This document shows positions 45,260 to 54,901 of a DNA stretch of 64,000 nt, piece after piece. A model generated the notes under the pieces. It was given only the letters and a program-made list of their open reading frames with translations. It was not told where the DNA came from and did not search any database. Source of the DNA: JAWSVE01 sp033852115 (GTDB lineage: Bacteria > Pseudomonadota > Gammaproteobacteria > Pseudomonadales > Cellvibrionaceae); contig JAWSVE010000001.1 of the NCBI GenBank assembly GCA_033852115.1, positions 558,001 through 622,000 of the forward strand, in the 5' to 3' direction. Both the position numbers and the translations under genes were made by a program. Within the stretch, counting starts at the first letter, position 1. Every line of letters begins with the position of its first letter.

Positions 45260-46403
45260 TGATCAAACCTATGATAGCTGTCGCAGCTTTTTCATCAGCG
45301 TTTTGTTTTAAGGTTTTATGAATGGTTAGGAATTCACCTTGCAATGCCGCTACTCGAGCGCTGTCCGCAAAGTAAGCCAGTACTTCCTTCGCTAACCCAT
45401 CTGCTGTCACGGCATCCTGCAATAGCTCGGGCACCAACTCTTTTCCTGCGAGTATATTGGGTAGCGATATATAAGGTATTTTGAGCAGGCGAGAGAGAAT
45501 GGCGTAGCTCAATGCCGGAAACCGATACGCAACAACCATAGGTTTTTTAAGCAACATAGCTTCAAGCGTCGTTGTACCCGATGCCATCACGACAACATCT
45601 GCAGCGCACATGACATCGTGAGACTGCCCTTGTAGGAGAGTGACAGGTAACTCTGGATAGCTTTCTAGAGCTTGCTCTATTTGCTGGTAGCGCGCCGTCG
45701 TAGCAGCGGGAATAATAAAATGTACGTCAGGTAGTGTCGCCGCGATTTGCTCCGCAGCGGAAAGAAAGTTTGCCGCTAATAATTTTACTTCACTACCTCG
45801 GCTACCGGGTAGGAGAGCAACCACCTTTTGCGCGGTTGTCACTTGTGCCAACCCAAGTCGGTCACGGGCCGCTAGCGTGTCTGGATCCAAATCCATCGTA
45901 TCTGCAAGTGTGTGCCCCACAAAGCTCACGGGGATGTCGTGCTCGCGATAAAATTCGGCTTCGAAAGGAAAGAGCGTCAACATCAAATCCACGCATCGGG
46001 CAATTTTTTTTACTCGCCCCTGCCGCCATGCCCAGACCTGCGGGCTAACATAATGCACGGTTTTGATTCCCGCTTTACGAAGGTTTTTCTCTAAGCCTAA
46101 GTTAAATCCGGGTGAATCAATACCGATAAATGCAGCGGGTGGGTTATCAAGAAAATGATCTCTTACTTTTTTACGGATACCTAACAACTCTGGCAAGCGC
46201 TTTAGCGGCTCGACATAGCCCATCACCGCTAAGCGTTCTTGGTCAGCGAGACTTAGCATGCCTTCCGCCACCATTTTCGGGCCACCAATACCTTCAAACT
46301 GAACATCAGGAACGAGCTGCTTGATCGCCCGCATTAGACCCACACCAAGGTTGTCTCCGGAGAGTTCACCCACTACCAGGCCAATGCGAACGGGAGAAGA
46401 CAT
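45246..46403 (-). CDS. lpxB: Lipid-A-disaccharide synthase
   Basis: Inverting GT19 glycosyltransferase that joins UDP-2,3-diacylglucosamine and lipid X (385 residues). Seen: VGELSGDNLG near the N-terminus, FIGIDSPGFNLGLEK, YVSPQVWAWRQGRV, LLPGSRGSEVK and ASGTTTLEAML. It follows lpxA with a 6-base gap and overlaps rnhB. Confidence 0.97.
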   Translation of the reverse strand: MSSPVRIGLVVGELSGDNLGVGLMRAIKQLVPDVQFEGIGGPKMVAEGMLSLADQERLAVMGYVEPLKRLPELLGIRKKVRDHFLDNPPAAFIGIDSPGFNLGLEKNLRKAGIKTVHYVSPQVWAWRQGRVKKIARCVDLMLTLFPFEAEFYREHDIPVSFVGHTLADTMDLDPDTLAARDRLGLAQVTTAQKVVALLPGSRGSEVKLLAANFLSAAEQIAATLPDVHFIIPAATTARYQQIEQALESYPELPVTLLQGQSHDVMCAADVVVMASGTTTLEAMLLKKPMVVAYRFPALSYAILSRLLKIPYISLPNILAGKELVPELLQDAVTADGLAKEVLAYFADSARVAALQGEFLTIHKTLKQNADEKAATAIIGLINASH

Positions 46404-46409
46404 AAGCGA

Positions 46410-47180
46410 CTAGCGAACAATGCCGCGCGTTGAACTGCGCAATGAATCAATCAGTGCGTTAATTTCTGGGACGTCTGTTGCCATGTCTTGTAGCTGAAGG
46501 ATTGCTTCTTCGAGGGTTAACCCTCGGCGGTACAAGATTTTATAGGCTTTATTAATGGCAGTAATGGACTCTTTGCTAAAGCCGCGTCGACGTAGGCCTT
46601 CGCTGTTAATGCTTTTTGCTTCAGCAGGATTGCCAGTAACAACAACATAAGCAGGAATATCTTTGCCGACTGCGGTACCCATTCCGGTAAAACTGTGAGC
46701 ACCGATTTTGCAAAACTGGTGGACCAAGGTATAGCCACTTAACACCGCCCAATCACTCACAATGATATGACCCGCCAGCGCCGTATTATTCACCAAGACA
46801 CAGTGATTACCTACCACACTGTCGTGACCAATGTGGACATAGGCCATAATCAGGTTATCGTTGCCAATGGTCGTTTCCGAGCGATCTTGCACAGTACCAC
46901 GATGCAACGTTACGCCTTCACGAATGACGTTGTTGTCACCAATGACCAAGCGGGTGTCTTCACCTTGGTATTTTTTGTCTGCGGGGTCTTCGCCGATACT
47001 GGAAAATTGAAAGATGTGATTGCCGCTACCAATGTGTGTAGGGCCTTTGATAATGACATGGGATTCGATGCGCGTGCCGGAGCCAATCTCAACATTGGGC
47101 CCTATAGTTGTCCAAGGGCCAACTTCGACATCATCTGCAAGTTTGGCCTTTGGATCTATGATAGCGGTTGGGTGAATCAA
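46410..47180 (-). CDS. lpxA: UDP-N-acetylglucosamine acyltransferase
   Basis: First step of lipid A synthesis (256 residues). Seen: left-handed beta-helix hexapeptide repeats from MIHPTAIIDP onward, with the catalytic His in the IMAYVHIGHDSVVG segment, and the C-terminal helical domain (RRRGFSKESITAINKAYKILYRRG). The only start codon that gives the standard N-terminus MIHPTAI is TTG at 47180, with GAGAG about 10 bases upstream. An unusual start for an essential gene. Confidence 0.95.
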   Translation of the reverse strand: MIHPTAIIDPKAKLADDVEVGPWTTIGPNVEIGSGTRIESHVIIKGPTHIGSGNHIFQFSSIGEDPADKKYQGEDTRLVIGDNNVIREGVTLHRGTVQDRSETTIGNDNLIMAYVHIGHDSVVGNHCVLVNNTALAGHIIVSDWAVLSGYTLVHQFCKIGAHSFTGMGTAVGKDIPAYVVVTGNPAEAKSINSEGLRRRGFSKESITAINKAYKILYRRGLTLEEAILQLQDMATDVPEINALIDSLRSSTRGIVR

Positions 47181-47290
47181 AATGTTTCTCTCTACACGTC
47201 GTGGCTATCTTTTATTAAATAAATAACGCAGTAGTCATTCAGCGGATTTTGCCGTGTGATTTTTTACACTGCGCTAATCGCTGAAAATAA

Positions 47291-47746
47291 TTATTTTGTG
47301 ACCTTGCGATCGGCACACAGGATAGTCCCTTTAGCCGCTAACTGGCCGTCGACAGAGGCTGTACATTCAAACTTCCAGATGCCACGCTTTTCCGATACGA
47401 CTTTAGCTTCCAACATTAGTTGATCGCCCGGCACCACTTGTCGCTTAAAACGAACATCATCGGCACCCGCTAATACATACACCGAGCCATCTTCTGGAGT
47501 TTTGTCCAACGTTTTAAAACCCAAAATACCAGACGCCTGAGCCATTGCTTCAACAATTAACACTCCCGGAAAGATAGGTGCCTGAGGGAAATGGCCGTTA
47601 AATACCTCTTCGTTCACAGAGATATTTTTATAACAAACAATCGACTCACCTTTAACAAGGCTAACCACTCGGTCGACGAGTAAGAAGGGGTAACGATGAG
47701 GAAGATACTTGCGAATTTCCGTAACATCCATTTGCGAGTCTGACAT
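47291..47746 (-). CDS. fabZ: 3-hydroxyacyl-[acyl-carrier-protein] dehydratase
   Basis: Hot-dog-fold dehydratase of fatty acid elongation (151 residues). Seen: YLPHRYPFLLVDRV and the active-site segment FNGHFPQAPIFPGVLIVEAMAQASG with catalytic His and Glu. Lies between lpxD and lpxA, the standard place, where it balances fatty acid and lipid A synthesis. A 110-base gap to lpxA and a 144-base gap to lpxD are wider than usual. Confidence 0.97.
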   Translation of the reverse strand: MSDSQMDVTEIRKYLPHRYPFLLVDRVVSLVKGESIVCYKNISVNEEVFNGHFPQAPIFPGVLIVEAMAQASGILGFKTLDKTPEDGSVYVLAGADDVRFKRQVVPGDQLMLEAKVVSEKRGIWKFECTASVDGQLAAKGTILCADRKVTK

Positions 47747-47890
47747 AGTAATCTCTTTACTTTGAACTAATAGGCAACGATATTAAAAAGTGTATATGGG
47801 GCAAGCTGTGATCTTGCCAAGCTTTAGCTGCAGCGGTGCTGGCATGTTAGCGGCCGGTATTGTCCCACACAAATTGTGGATTGCACAGGC

Positions 47891-48925
47891 TCACTTTTTA
47901 CTTTCTAACGCCCTAAGCCGTTGATAGATCTCATCTAATTGGCCAAACCGAACTGCGCTGCGACGCCACTGCTGTGACTCTGTTAAAGGCGTACCTGATG
48001 AGTAACTACCTGCAGACTTAATTGATTTGGTCACTAAACTCATCGCCGTTACAGTCACACCATTGGCAATGGTAATGTGGCCGACAATGCCGACACCACC
48101 GGCAATCATGCAACGCTCACCAATTTCAGCACTGCCAGCAATAGCCGTGCATCCAGCAATTACGGTCTGCGCGCCAATTTTAACCCCGTGCGCTATCTGC
48201 ACCATGTTGTCGGTTTTGACTCCATGCTCGATAACCGTATCAGACAGTGCACCTCTATCGACGCAGGTATTTGCCCCCAGCTCAACGTCATCACCAATCA
48301 TCACACCAGCTAGGTGATGAATTTTCACCCAGCCACTGTCAGTTGGGGCAAAGCCAAAGCCGTCAGCGCCAATCACTACGCCTGAGTGGAAAACACACCG
48401 CTGACCAATACGGATGCCACCATAAACCGTCACATTGGCGTAGAGGTGACTGCTATCCCCTATAATCGTACCCTCACCGACAAAACAGCCAGCGCCAATA
48501 CTAACGCCATCACCAAGCTGCGCTCCCGACTCAATGACCGCGTTTGCGCCAATCACAACGCCCTGCCCGATCTCTGCTGAATCGGCGACAACTGCACTAG
48601 GGTGAACACATGATGCCCCTGGTTTCGCTTCTGTTTCGACAACGCCTGCAAATAAAGCCGTTAGCTTGGCATAGGCCGCATAAGGATTAGGCACTGATAA
48701 ACAGTTACCTGAGTAGTGTTGCACTTCGCGTGGATCAAGAATGACAGCACCAGCCTGCGTAGAACTGAGGTACTTGCGATATTGAGGGTTGGCTAAAAAG
48801 CTAAGCTGACTCGAAGTCGCCTCTTGCAGCGTGGAGATGCCAGAAATTTGGAGGGTCCCGTCACCGATAAGCTTTGCACCGCTATATTCGGCCAGTTCGG
48901 TTAGGGTAAAGGTTCGATTATTCAT
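47891..48925 (-). CDS. lpxD: UDP-3-O-(3-hydroxyacyl)glucosamine N-acyltransferase
   Basis: Third step of lipid A synthesis (344 residues). Seen: N-terminal uridine-binding domain (FTLTELAEYSGAKLIGDGTLQISGI), hexapeptide-repeat beta-helix with FGFAPTDSGWVKIHHLAGVMIGDDVELG and the catalytic His in MVQIAHGVKIG. The frame extends to an ATG at 48976, but those 17 codons overlap a strong hairpin and are atypical, so ATG 48925 is preferred. Confidence 0.96.
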   Translation of the reverse strand: MNNRTFTLTELAEYSGAKLIGDGTLQISGISTLQEATSSQLSFLANPQYRKYLSSTQAGAVILDPREVQHYSGNCLSVPNPYAAYAKLTALFAGVVETEAKPGASCVHPSAVVADSAEIGQGVVIGANAVIESGAQLGDGVSIGAGCFVGEGTIIGDSSHLYANVTVYGGIRIGQRCVFHSGVVIGADGFGFAPTDSGWVKIHHLAGVMIGDDVELGANTCVDRGALSDTVIEHGVKTDNMVQIAHGVKIGAQTVIAGCTAIAGSAEIGERCMIAGGVGIVGHITIANGVTVTAMSLVTKSIKSAGSYSSGTPLTESQQWRRSAVRFGQLDEIYQRLRALESKK

Positions 48926-48950
48926 GCTGTAAACACCGCCAGGTGTACGT

Positions 48951-48970
48951 GGGCTGGGAAAACCCAGCCC
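48951..48970 (-). other. Hairpin between skp and lpxD
   Basis: Perfect GGGCTGGG/CCCAGCCC stem with an AAAA (TTTT on the minus strand) loop. No T tract follows. It may be an mRNA processing or stability element that lowers read-through from bamA-skp into lpxD. Confidence 0.7.
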
Positions 48971-48978
48971 TAGCATAA

Positions 48979-49488
48979 TTACATTTTGTTAAGACGTTCA
49001 GTCAATTTTGCGGTGATATCAAATGATGTGTCCGCATGAATAACAGCTTGCGGGCTCAACACGAGACCAATACCTTCTAATTTGATCAACTCTTTTAGCG
49101 CAGTATTTGGCTTCTCACCTAATTCACGCATGATGGTTTGTTGCACAGCGACTTGCTCAGCCTGGAAGCGCTCAGCCAAGTGCTTACGCTCTGCAAGTTG
49201 AGTTTCTTGACGCTTAGCCATCTCTGCTTTTTTAGCATCGTCCCAAGTCAGGCCGTCTTTTTCGGCTTCCTCTGCAATTTTTTTCAGTTCGCTTTGCACA
49301 CGCTCTAACTTAGCTCGCATCTCGACAATTTCTGCTGATTCGTTTAGCTCTTTGAATTTATTGAGAGCAAACTCAGTACGCATAATTGCACCTTGAGCGT
49401 CTAATACGGCGATGCGACCTTCTGCAAAGCTCAGAGCGCTAACCATACAGCAGCTCGCTGCGACCAATCCGATAAGTAACTTTTTCAC
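48979..49488 (-). CDS. skp: Periplasmic chaperone Skp/OmpH
   Basis: Trimeric jellyfish-shaped chaperone that carries unfolded outer-membrane proteins to BamA (169 residues). Seen: signal peptide (KKLLIGLVAASCCMVSALSFAEG), a beta segment (RIAVLDAQGAIMRT), long charged helices of coiled-coil type (about 45-125), and a C-terminal strand. The natural start is GTG at 49488 with GGAG nine bases upstream; longer frames would mask the signal peptide. Sits directly after bamA, as usual. Confidence 0.94.
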   Translation of the reverse strand: MKKLLIGLVAASCCMVSALSFAEGRIAVLDAQGAIMRTEFALNKFKELNESAEIVEMRAKLERVQSELKKIAEEAEKDGLTWDDAKKAEMAKRQETQLAERKHLAERFQAEQVAVQQTIMRELGEKPNTALKELIKLEGIGLVLSPQAVIHADTSFDITAKLTERLNKM

Positions 49489-49542
49489 GACAATCAACTC
49501 CAGTTTATTTGTTATCAATTTAATTTAGTTTATTCGGCTCAC

Positions 49543-52134
49543 TTAGAACGATGTGCCCAAAGTGAACTGGAAGAACTCAGTTTCATCATATAGCTGCTCC
49601 TGAATAGGTCGCGCTACGCTGAAACGCAATGGCCCAAACCCGGATATCCAGGTTAACCCAATCCCATAGGAGGCACTCATGTTATCCCACGAGATACTCT
49701 CGAAACAGTTGAGTTGGTTTTCACCACACTCAGTATCAAACACATTGCCGACATCAATAAAGAATGCCGATTGTACACTGCGCTGATCCTTGATAAAGGG
49801 CAGAGGGAAAATAACTTCGGCACCGGCTTCAATCAGCAGGTTGCCTCCAATCGAGCGATCAAAGCGGCCTGTGACTTGCGCGCTAAGCTTATCATTCTGG
49901 TTAAAGCAGGTTCCACCGGTCTGATCACACAATACATAGTTCACATCGGCGACGCCATCACCATTAATATCAGCGCCTTGAACCAGATCATAAGTCACAG
50001 AAGGCACGCCTTTGGGGCCTAGTGAATTGCGCTCAAAGCCGCGCACAGAGTCGAACCCGCCCGCATAAAAGTGCTCAAAAAATGGGACATCAGTGGTGTC
50101 GCCATAGGCCCCAGCATAACCAAGCTCAGTACGCAGTCGTAGCGTTAAGTTCTTAGTTAAAGGACGAAAGTATTGGCCCTCATAGCGCAACTTATAGTAT
50201 TCAAGGTCACCACCCGGTAAAGCGAGCTGGAACGACAACTGTTGGCGATAACCTCGCGTCGCCAAGACACCGCGGTTCAAGGCGCTCTGCAACCAAGCGA
50301 GATTTACACTGAAGGTGTCGAATTCGTCGCCATTCTTATCGATAAAGCCCTGTGGTATGGGTAAGACCATAGGATCGGTACTTGCGAATGGGAATGCGGC
50401 CAAGCCCCCACCCGAATTCAAATCACTCTGACGAACGTAGTACTGCTCAATCAACGGAAATAACTCGGGACTCCCCTTAACTTCCTGATTTGAGAATTGA
50501 CCAGGATCGATGACCAAATTTTCAACATTGAAGCCCATGGAAATACTGGAGATTTCGGAAAGCGGATAGCCGAATGTCAGGTTTGCACCTAAGCGGTCAA
50601 TATTAAACGCCGATATGTTGTACTCTTCGTAGTCGGATTCGGAGTAGTAGACACCAAACCCCCGACTCACACCATCAACCGTAAAATACGGATCGGTGTA
50701 ATTAAAATTCACTGACGACTGATAACGGTTGTGGTTAATGCTGAACCCAACAGACTTCCCGGTCCCCATCCAGTTCGAGTTGCTAATGTTCGCCCCTACG
50801 ACAGCACCATAGCCGTCGGAGTAACCCACTTGAAAACCAATCGACCCAGAAGGTTGCTCTTCAACATCAAAGTTCACGTCGATTTGATCCGATGAACCGG
50901 GCACTTCCACCGTATCGACGTTCACCTCTCTGAAGTATCCCAATCGTTCTAGACGCACTTTCGACTGCTCAATTTTTGCAGTCGACGCCGACGCGCCCTC
51001 CATTTGACGCATTTCACGTCGCAAGACTTCATCCGAAGTGCGCGAGTTACCGCGGAAGTTAATGCGTCGAACGTAGGCTCGCTGACCTGGATCGACGAAG
51101 AACGTAATATCAACCGTTTTCTTTTCAGTATCTGGCTGGGGAATGCCTTTAGTTTCGGCGAATGTGTAACCTTCGTTGCCGAGGCGCTGGGTAATAAAAT
51201 CCGAGCTGGTTGTCATTAATAACTGTGAGAAGGTTTGCCCCGACTGGATGACAATATAATTGCGAATCTCTTCTTCCGACAAAATGGGGTCGCCAGCAAG
51301 CTTTACTTCATTAACGGAATAGACTTCGCCTTCCGACAAATTAATAGTGACATAAATCGCTTCTTTATCTGGGCTAATGGAAACCGGAGCGGAGTCAATG
51401 GAGAAGTCGAGATATCCCCTATCAAGATAAAAGGACTCAAGCCGCTCAATATCACCGGTCAATTTTTCTCGCGAGTATTTATCATTCCCAGACAACCAAG
51501 ACCAAAAGCCTGTGGATTTAATTTCAAACAAGTCCTTTAGGGTGTCTTCGGAAAAATCACTGTTACCAACAATATTAATATGTTTGATGCGAGCCTCTTT
51601 GCCCTCATCAACCTCGATTTTAACTTTTACCTGATTGCGCGGTAATGGAATAACCTCGGTCACCACTGAGGCGCTATAGCGGCCTTGATTGACGTATTCG
51701 CGCTCTAAACTTTGCGCCAACCCTTCAAGTGTTGCACGCTTAAAAATCTGCCCTTCAGACAATCCATTTTCGGATAGGCTTTTTAACAGGTCTTCGGATT
51801 TAATCGCCTTGTTACCATCTAGCTCAATTTCACTAACGGCTGGTAACTCCTTCACACGAATAATTAACACATCCCCTTCACGTGCTATTTCCACATCGTC
51901 AAAATAGCCGGTGGTAAACAACTCGCGTACAGCGCTTTTAATCATTCTCTGACTGACAACATCGCCCACACGAATAGGGAAGGACGAGAAAATAACACCG
52001 CGTGAGACACGCTGGTGGCCGTCAATCAGGATATCGGATACACGGAAAGGTTGTGTAGGTTGTAGATCTTGCGCAAGAGCCGGCAGTGTTACCAGTAGCA
52101 AGGCAAAAAGAAATGTACGGCCAACTTGTTTCAT
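49543..52134 (-). CDS. bamA: Outer-membrane protein assembly factor BamA
   Basis: Essential Omp85 insertase of the BAM complex (863 residues). Signal peptide ending LPALAQ, five POTRA domains (about 25-430; for example FRVSDILIDGHQRVSRG and VRRINFRGNSRTSDEVLRREMRQMEG), then a 16-strand barrel. In the barrel VRGFERNSLGPKG carries the conserved V-R-G-F motif of the substrate-interacting loop. Ends in SF. Co-oriented with rseP, skp and the lipid A genes. A 210-base gap precedes it; no convincing sigma-E promoter was found there. Confidence 0.97.
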   Translation of the reverse strand: MKQVGRTFLFALLLVTLPALAQDLQPTQPFRVSDILIDGHQRVSRGVIFSSFPIRVGDVVSQRMIKSAVRELFTTGYFDDVEIAREGDVLIIRVKELPAVSEIELDGNKAIKSEDLLKSLSENGLSEGQIFKRATLEGLAQSLEREYVNQGRYSASVVTEVIPLPRNQVKVKIEVDEGKEARIKHINIVGNSDFSEDTLKDLFEIKSTGFWSWLSGNDKYSREKLTGDIERLESFYLDRGYLDFSIDSAPVSISPDKEAIYVTINLSEGEVYSVNEVKLAGDPILSEEEIRNYIVIQSGQTFSQLLMTTSSDFITQRLGNEGYTFAETKGIPQPDTEKKTVDITFFVDPGQRAYVRRINFRGNSRTSDEVLRREMRQMEGASASTAKIEQSKVRLERLGYFREVNVDTVEVPGSSDQIDVNFDVEEQPSGSIGFQVGYSDGYGAVVGANISNSNWMGTGKSVGFSINHNRYQSSVNFNYTDPYFTVDGVSRGFGVYYSESDYEEYNISAFNIDRLGANLTFGYPLSEISSISMGFNVENLVIDPGQFSNQEVKGSPELFPLIEQYYVRQSDLNSGGGLAAFPFASTDPMVLPIPQGFIDKNGDEFDTFSVNLAWLQSALNRGVLATRGYRQQLSFQLALPGGDLEYYKLRYEGQYFRPLTKNLTLRLRTELGYAGAYGDTTDVPFFEHFYAGGFDSVRGFERNSLGPKGVPSVTYDLVQGADINGDGVADVNYVLCDQTGGTCFNQNDKLSAQVTGRFDRSIGGNLLIEAGAEVIFPLPFIKDQRSVQSAFFIDVGNVFDTECGENQLNCFESISWDNMSASYGIGLTWISGFGPLRFSVARPIQEQLYDETEFFQFTLGTSF

Positions 52135-52344
52135 AAATTACTTCTAATGGAACCCCTGCACGGATCGTGTCGATCGTGAAGCGGTTTTAATCCTGACTGA
52201 AAGTTCAATGTCTTAACGTTCGAGCGTTCGTTTAATTGATATTGTCTGTTGAATGACACACGCGCGAGGTAGTTCAGCTACCCGTTATTATCAAAAACCC
52301 CAATTTATTCTTTCTCGCTATCTCAACCAGTCGCTATGTCTACC

Positions 52345-53679
52345 TTAAAGGCGCAGAACATCGTTGTAGATCGCAAGCACCATTAAGCTAACAACCAGGA
52401 ATAGCCCCAGCTGGTATCCAATAACCTGTACCTTCTCAGAAACTGGGCTGCCTTTGATAGCCTCCACCAAGTAGTACATTAAATGACCACCATCTAATAC
52501 CGGTATTGGTAGCAGATTAAATACACCGAGGCTAACGCTCAGTAATGCCAAAAAGCCAAGAAAGCTCATCCAACCACTGGCGGCTGAAGAGCCCGCCACT
52601 TTAGCAATGGTGAGGGGTCCGCTCAAGTTTTTATGGGAGATCTCACCAAGAATTAGCTTCTTGACCGAAACAAAAACGAAGCTAACTGTGCGCATCGTTT
52701 CTTCAACTCCGGCGACGAATGCTTCGCCAACAGAATATTCGTAACGACGCACGTAAGACTGGTCGTACATCCCACCCAGGCGAACTCGGCCAACGGTTTT
52801 GCCTTCAACAACTTCCTCGACGGGCATAACCGTTAGATTGACAAGATCACCTGCACGCTTGACGACAACATCAATCGATTGCCCAGGCCGCGCACTAACG
52901 TATTCAGCCCAACCAGACCAGTCACTTAGGTTAACGCCATCGGCAGAGAGCACCCGATCACCCTCTTTGAACCCAGCTTCTTTACCTGGGCCATCCTCAA
53001 TGAGGCCGACCACCACAGGGGGTTTTTCGAAGGTAATGCCGAGTTCAGCAATGGGGTTCGGATCCATTGAGTCTTTGAGCCATGCATCAAGCATCGCATC
53101 AGATGTATAGATTCTGTCCGAATCAGGGTACTTAACCGAGAAACTTAAGGGGCCCGACTCACCCATGTGGTTTATTAGTTCACTTAACACATCCCGCTGT
53201 GTTGGGGTATAAACACCATCTACCGCAACGATTTCTTGACCCACCTCAAGGCGTGCGCGCTCGGCAATTGAACCTGGTTGAATTTCTCCAATGATGGGCG
53301 CTAAGTCCGCTCGCCCCGGCAGGAATAGAATCCAAAAGAAAATGACCGCCAAGAGAAGGTTAGCCGCTGGGCCAGCTGCCACTACAGCGATACGCTGCCA
53401 AACATTTTTTCGGTTGAAAGCATAAGGCAGGTCTTCCGCTTTAACCTCACCTTCTCGCTCATCCACCATTTTGACGTAGCCACCTAAAGGAATGGCCGCT
53501 ACTGCGAATTCAGTGCCTTTTTTATCGGTCCAGGACCAGAGTGGATTACCAAAGCCAACGGAGAAGCGCAGCACCTTCACACCACATAGACGTGCGACGT
53601 AGAAATGCCCCCACTCGTGGAAGGTCACAAGAACAATAATCGCTACCAAAAACCATATGAGCGTTTGTAACAATTCCAT
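52345..53679 (-). CDS. rseP: Site-2 intramembrane metalloprotease RseP
   Basis: Zinc protease that cleaves anti-sigma factor RseA within the membrane and removes signal peptide remnants (444 residues). Seen: VTFHEWGHFYVAR (HExxH), two PDZ domains (about 110-280), and NLLPIPVLDGGHLMYY with the third zinc ligand Asp near the C-terminus. Lies between dxr and bamA, the standard place. Confidence 0.97.
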   Translation of the reverse strand: MELLQTLIWFLVAIIVLVTFHEWGHFYVARLCGVKVLRFSVGFGNPLWSWTDKKGTEFAVAAIPLGGYVKMVDEREGEVKAEDLPYAFNRKNVWQRIAVVAAGPAANLLLAVIFFWILFLPGRADLAPIIGEIQPGSIAERARLEVGQEIVAVDGVYTPTQRDVLSELINHMGESGPLSFSVKYPDSDRIYTSDAMLDAWLKDSMDPNPIAELGITFEKPPVVVGLIEDGPGKEAGFKEGDRVLSADGVNLSDWSGWAEYVSARPGQSIDVVVKRAGDLVNLTVMPVEEVVEGKTVGRVRLGGMYDQSYVRRYEYSVGEAFVAGVEETMRTVSFVFVSVKKLILGEISHKNLSGPLTIAKVAGSSAASGWMSFLGFLALLSVSLGVFNLLPIPVLDGGHLMYYLVEAIKGSPVSEKVQVIGYQLGLFLVVSLMVLAIYNDVLRL

Positions 53680-53711
53680 GCGTATTCTCTTAAATAACCG
53701 CTATTAGGGGG

Positions 53712-54899
53712 CTACGCCGAAAAAAAACTGGGCAAAAGCTCAGAAGCCAGCGCGCGAGCCTCCTGATCAGCACCTATGACAGCTTCTACAGAACTCGGTT
53801 CAATAAGCGTTGATCGTTGCAGCGTTGCATCAATGAGATCGGCTATTTGTAAAAAGCCCAGCCGACCAGACAAAAAGGCATCAACGGCGACTTCATTCGC
53901 CGCATTTAGGACGACCTGCGCGGTTTTACCCGCCGTTGCGGCATCCATTGCTAATCGCAAACACGGAAACTTCACCACATCGGGCGCGAAGAAGTCTAAG
54001 CGGCCTTGCTGCATGAAATCCAGAGGGGAAACGCCTGACTCAATCCTTTCTGGCCAAGCCAGCGCATGAGCGATAGGTGTTCGCATGTCGGGGTTACCCA
54101 ATTGTGCGATAACCGACCCATCGAGGTATTCGACCATCGAATGAATGACGCTTTGCGGGTGCACAACAACATCGATTTTGTCTGGGGCTACATCGAATAG
54201 CCAGCAAGCCTCAATAAACTCCAAACCTTTGTTCATCATCGTCGCAGAGTCGACAGATATTTTCTTTCCCATCGACCAATTGGGGTGCTTACACGCCTGT
54301 TCTGGCGTCACGGCACCAAGTTCCGCGATATCGGTATGCAGAAAAGGGCCACCGGAGCCCGTTAATAAGATACGCTTTAAGCCTGCAGTCTCAAAGTCTT
54401 GGTAGTCGATAGGCAGGCACTGAAAGATTGCATTATGCTCACTATCAATCGGCAGAAGTACGGTGCCACTTCGGGTAACTGCTTGCATAAACAAAGCCCC
54501 CGCCATCACGAGAGACTCTTTGTTAGCAAGCAACACACGCTTACCGGCATTGACGGCGGCCAGCGTCGGCGCCAAACCAGCCGCACCCACTATCGCGGCC
54601 ATCACCATATCGACGGCTGAGTCGGTGGCCGCCGTGTTCATGCGATCGTCACCTGAAAGCACTTCCGTTCCCGCACCCGCATCGGCAAGTCGACTACGCA
54701 ACTCGCTAGCAGACTCCTCATCGCGCATGACAGCGATTCTAGGTTGGCAAGCAAGACACTGCGCTACCATTTTATCTACGCTGCGGTTCGCCACTAGCGC
54801 AAAAACGGCATAGCGATCAGGGTGTTGAGCGATAACGTTTAGCGTACTCTTGCCAACAGATCCGGTAGAACCCAATACGGTAATCGTTTTAACTGCCAT
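53712..54899 (-). CDS. dxr: 1-deoxy-D-xylulose 5-phosphate reductoisomerase
   Basis: Second step of the MEP isoprenoid pathway (395 residues). Seen: TVLGSTGSVGKSTL NADPH-binding motif, PIDSEHNAIFQCL, LTGSGGPF, and HPNWSMGKKISVDSATMMNKGLE with metal and substrate contacts. The frame extends five codons upstream into cdsA; ATG 54899 with GGAG upstream is preferred. Confidence 0.97.
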   Translation of the reverse strand: MAVKTITVLGSTGSVGKSTLNVIAQHPDRYAVFALVANRSVDKMVAQCLACQPRIAVMRDEESASELRSRLADAGAGTEVLSGDDRMNTAATDSAVDMVMAAIVGAAGLAPTLAAVNAGKRVLLANKESLVMAGALFMQAVTRSGTVLLPIDSEHNAIFQCLPIDYQDFETAGLKRILLTGSGGPFLHTDIAELGAVTPEQACKHPNWSMGKKISVDSATMMNKGLEFIEACWLFDVAPDKIDVVVHPQSVIHSMVEYLDGSVIAQLGNPDMRTPIAHALAWPERIESGVSPLDFMQQGRLDFFAPDVVKFPCLRLAMDAATAGKTAQVVLNAANEVAVDAFLSGRLGFLQIADLIDATLQRSTLIEPSSVEAVIGADQEARALASELLPSFFSA

Positions 54900-54901
54900 G
54901 A

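Noticed and set aside
52135..52344. Possible sigma-E promoter upstream of bamA (GAACTT on the minus strand)
   Set aside because: No TCTGA-like -10 at the required 15-17 base spacing.
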